The notes below the pieces were generated by a model. It had not been told where the DNA came from, searched no databases, and saw only the letters and a program-made list of their open reading frames with translations. The position numbers and the translations under genes were made by a program. DNA of 64,000 nucleotides from Edaphochlamys debaryana (taxonomy: Eukaryota > Chlorophyta > Chlorophyceae > Chlamydomonadales): NCBI GenBank assembly GCA_016858145.1, contig JAEHOE010000020.1, positions 1,144,590 through 1,208,589 on the forward strand, in the 5' to 3' direction. Numbering within the stretch: the stretch's first letter is position 1; each line of letters opens with the position of its first letter. Positions 61,021-64,000 of the stretch are shown piece after piece.

Positions 61021-64000
61021 ATGTCACAGGAGGGTCTGACCGGCGTGCCCCGGCAGAACGCCTTTGACCTCCTCCGCGCTGGCGCACGCAGTCTACAGCA
61101 GGGCTCTCCAGCCGCAGGGAGCAAGGGAAAGAGCAAGAGCAAAAGCACCGGCGGGAAGGCGGCATCGCACAGCACACAAGGCAAGGGTCGGCCGGGCGTG
61201 AGCTCGCTGGCATCTGCGAGCCGCAGCGCTTTTGTAGCTACAGCACCAACGCCGTCCTCGGTAACCAGTCGCGAGGCGCCCGGAGCAGCCCATGCCGACC
61301 AGCCTCGCGACGCGGATGACGAGGAGCAGCTCGGGACGCCGCCCGCAGCATCCTTAGCTCCTCATGGCGTGGAGTATACAGCGCAAAACTCGCAGCGACA
61401 GAGTTCACGCGCCGACTCCGTCGAGGACGCGCACGACGTGGCTGCGCTGACCGCGGCTGCCCGCCATACGCCAGGCGGCACCCGCGCCCCTGGCACCGGA
61501 ACCTCCGACCATAACGACCCCTCCACGCCGCCTTCTTCAGCAGCAGCTAGGAGGCCAGGGGCGGAGGCGGCGGCGGAGGGCGCGGACGGCGGGGCAGCGA
61601 AGGCAGAGGCGACCGTGGGCAGCGCCGCCGAGGAGCCAGGGGCAGCGGGGGCGGCCGCGAGGGAGGGCGGGGCAGCGGCAGGGGAGGCGGGGGAAGCAGC
61701 GGGGGCAGAAGCAGAGGGCGATGAGCCGCCGGCCAAGCGCGCTCGGCTGCCGGCGCCCTTCCGTCCGCCCACGGCCAAGACGTTCTCCCGCCAGGTGCGG
61801 GCGGCGAGGTCGGGGGCGAGGGGGGCAGGGGGGGCAGGGGGAGTGAACAGCGGTTTGGTGCGCGCCGGTTCAGTGCGATTTGGAATGAAGCTCAAGCGCC
61901 CAAGCGGAATCCCCGGCCCTCAGCCCCCACCACCGGGACTCTTCCGGGTGATCCTACCTCCCCTGAACCCTACTCATCCGTGCCGTCTCCCTCCCCCTTC
62001 TACCCCCCCTCCCCCCCTGTCAGGTCCACGACTTCTTCCTGGTCCTGGACCTGGAGGCCACGTGCACCAAGGTGGGTTGGGCCCGAGGCGGGCCCGCAGG
62101 GGCGCATGGCGGGGCCCGTGCGGGCCTGGGTCAGGTCAGGCCCGCGTCGGCCCCGGATGGACCGCACGCCAGCTGCACCGGGCGCGGGGAACATTGGGCC
62201 CCGAGCCCAGAGCCCCGAGGCTCTGGATGCATGGGCGCAGGGGTTTGCAGAGGTTTGCTGGAGGCACGTGGAACGCGCGGCGCTGCGTTTGGCCTGGTTT
62301 GGACTGATAGGGGTCATGCGAGGGAGGAGCAGAGCGTTCGGGAGGGCGTGGGAATGCATGGGCCAATGCACAATGGTCACAAGCCATGGGGCAATGGACT
62401 ATGGGTCGGGTGTGTTGGGGAGGGGTGGCATGGGCGCAGCTGGGGCCCTGCGTAAGGCCTGCATGGGCCTGCTGGGGGCGTACGGGGGGCCTGCGGGGGG
62501 CCTGCATTGGGCCTGCGTTGGGGCTGCGGGCTGTGTGCCAAGGGCGCGGCGGGGAGGGGCGTTCGGCAGCAAACAGCGAGCGGCGGCCCTACGGGTAGCG
62601 CACCCGAAGGCGCCCGAGGGGTGTGGTGGGAAGGGCTGCCGACTGTTGCACTGACCTGAGGCCCAACAGGGTGGAGGGGCGCTGGTGGGTATGCCCCGAC
62701 GTACACAGCCTGACCCGGCCGACCCCTTCCCGCCCCCCCCCCCCGCAGCGCCGTGATCTGATGCCGGTTGAGATCATCGAGATCTCTGCCGTACTCCTGC
62801 ACGGGTACACGCAGGTGCGCCGTGCGCCCCAAGTCGCAGCCACAGCCGCCAGCCGCCCCCACCTTCAGATCCAGAGCGTCCACGTCATGCAGTACGGCAC
62901 CCCAGGCCGCCCCGCACACACCCTCCTGTCCCGGCTGCAACGTGCTGGCCCCATCCAACCCCGCGTCCCCTCCCCCCCATCCCTCCAGCTCCCACCTCCC
63001 CCCCCCCCCATCCCTCCTCCCTTCCGCCCCCCCCCAGCGCTCCGCGGGCGACTTCCAGTGCTACGTGCGCCCCACGGAGCACCCCCGCCTGGACCCCTTT
63101 TGCGTGGAGCTGACGGGCATAACGCAGGAGCAGGTGTGTGCTTGGTTGGGGCCTTGGGGTAGGGGGGAGTGGAAGGGGGGACAAGGTAAGGGGGGTCCCT
63201 TCTGCATCAAGCTACGGGGATCAGCCAGGAGAAGATAAAGGGGGGGAAGGGGGGAGAGGCGGAGGGGGCAGGGGCATGTGGGAGAGAGAGGGGGGGAGGG
63301 GGCAGGGCTACGTGAGGGGAGGGGGGGCAGGGGGTAAGAGGCGGACAGGATCACGCAGGAGCAGGCTAGGAACCTGGCTGGGTGGAGGCCTGACCATTAT
63401 ACGAGCAGAAATGTGGCTGCGGTTGAGTCTGTGCGTCATAGCGGCAGCAGGTTGGAGAAGCAACACCCCCTCCCCCCTTGCCCCCTCACCCCTCTTTGGC
63501 AGGTGGACGCCGCTCCCCCCCTGGCCGAGGCCCTGTCCCGGCTGCACACGTGGCTCCTGGGGCTGGGGGCGCTAGCGGAGGGGGCGTCCATGCTGCCGGT
63601 CACGTGGACGGACTGGGACCTCAAGGTGGGGGGGAGGGGGGAGGGCCCTGTCAGAGGGAGGGCGGGGAGGGGAGGGAGAGGGGAGGGGAGGGGAGGGGAG
63701 GGGGAGGGGAGGGGAGGGGAGGGGAGGGAGGGGAGGGGAGAGGGAGGGGGAGGGGAGGGAGGAGGGCGAGGGGAGGGGAGGGGAGGGGAGGGGAGGGAGG
63801 GAGGGGAGGGAGGGGCGAGGGGAGGGGAGGGGAGGGTAGGGGAGGGGAGGGGAGGGAGGGGAGGGGATGGGAGCGGGAGGGGAGGGGAGGGGAGGGGAGG
63901 GGAGGGGGGGGAGGGGAGGGCGGAGGGGAGGGGGGGGAGGGGGAGGGGAGGGGAGGGGAGGGGGAGGGGAGGGTGAGGGGAGGGGACGGGGAGGGGAGGG
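61021..64000 (+). CDS. ERI1: ERI1-like 3'-5' exoribonuclease (cut by window edge)
   Basis: Five exons are visible (61021-61794, 62024-62071, 62749-62814, 63038-63133, 63503-63625), all in phase, giving 369 residues before the gene leaves the window. The 258-residue N-terminus is low complexity, opens with MSQEGLTGVPRQNAFDLLRA and ends with a basic patch (PPAKRARLPAPFRPP). The DEDDh exonuclease then begins: FFLVLDLEATC (D267, E269), VEIIEISAVLLHGYTQ, CYVRPTEHPRLDPFCVELTG, ITQEQVDAAPPLAEALSRLH and WTDWDLK with the third acidic residue. The pattern matches the ERI1/ERI-1 family, which trims siRNA ends, histone mRNA and 5.8S rRNA. The SAP domain of animal ERI1 was not seen. The final Asp/His motif lies beyond the edge. 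Confidence 0.85.
63640..64000. repeat. Purine-only (GGGGA)n-type low-complexity tract
   Basis: At least 350 bp of almost pure G and A on the plus strand, mostly GGGGA and GGGA units, in the intron after the last visible ERI1-like exon. The tract continues past the window edge. Confidence 0.95.

Overview
The window is nuclear DNA from a GC-rich green alga, most likely a chlorophyte of the Chlamydomonas/Volvox type. The evidence is many short exons split by G-rich and C-rich introns, long Ala/Gly/Pro-rich linkers, a plant-type small-RNA-degrading nuclease (DEDDh exonuclease plus RRM), MYND-finger gene duplication, and green-algal retroelements. The order is inferred; the species cannot be named from sequence alone. 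No rRNA, tRNA or CRISPR was found. Gene models were built by hand from splice signals and reading phase. Most close in frame from start to stop; two do not and are flagged.

Layout, left to right. 1-11,074: two paralogous CAMK-like protein kinase genes arranged tail to tail, the first cut by the window edge (+) and the second complete (-, 18 exons, 911 aa). 11,750-16,961 (+): an SDN-type exoribonuclease that shares a 675 bp divergent spacer with the kinase. 17,491-20,643 (+): a large unknown protein with a C-terminal membrane helix. 22,739-26,885 (+): a CCDC112-like coiled-coil protein, probably centrosomal or ciliary. 28,065-36,933 (-): a tandem pair of MYND-finger genes, the downstream copy A intact and the upstream copy B carrying a frame lesion. 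37,324-39,795 (-): a SELENOF/Sep15-like ER protein without its redox motif. 40,786-42,914 (-): an ankyrin-type protein. About 44.4-50.6 kb (+): an apparently intact APE-type LINE with ORF1, ORF2 and a 3' array of hairpins. 51,576-53,304 (-): a DHHC S-acyltransferase. 53,879-59,635 (+): mitochondrial enoyl-ACP/CoA reductase (MECR), whose sixth intron carries an antisense, 5'-truncated Penelope-like element. 61,021 to the window end (+): an ERI1-like exoribonuclease, cut by the edge.

There is no operon logic here; the genes are independent nuclear loci. Two functional threads stand out. Two unrelated DEDDh exonucleases that are expected to trim small or structured RNAs (SDN and ERI1-like) lie in one 64 kb window. 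The window also shows recent duplication at every scale: inverted kinase paralogs with a conversion-like tract, tandem MYND genes, and about ten tandem duplications of roughly 0.1 kb that straddle exon/intron borders and leave decoy splice sites in introns. GC-AG introns look unusually common, and LINE 3' hairpins show compensatory base changes. I consider these last three the most novel signals.
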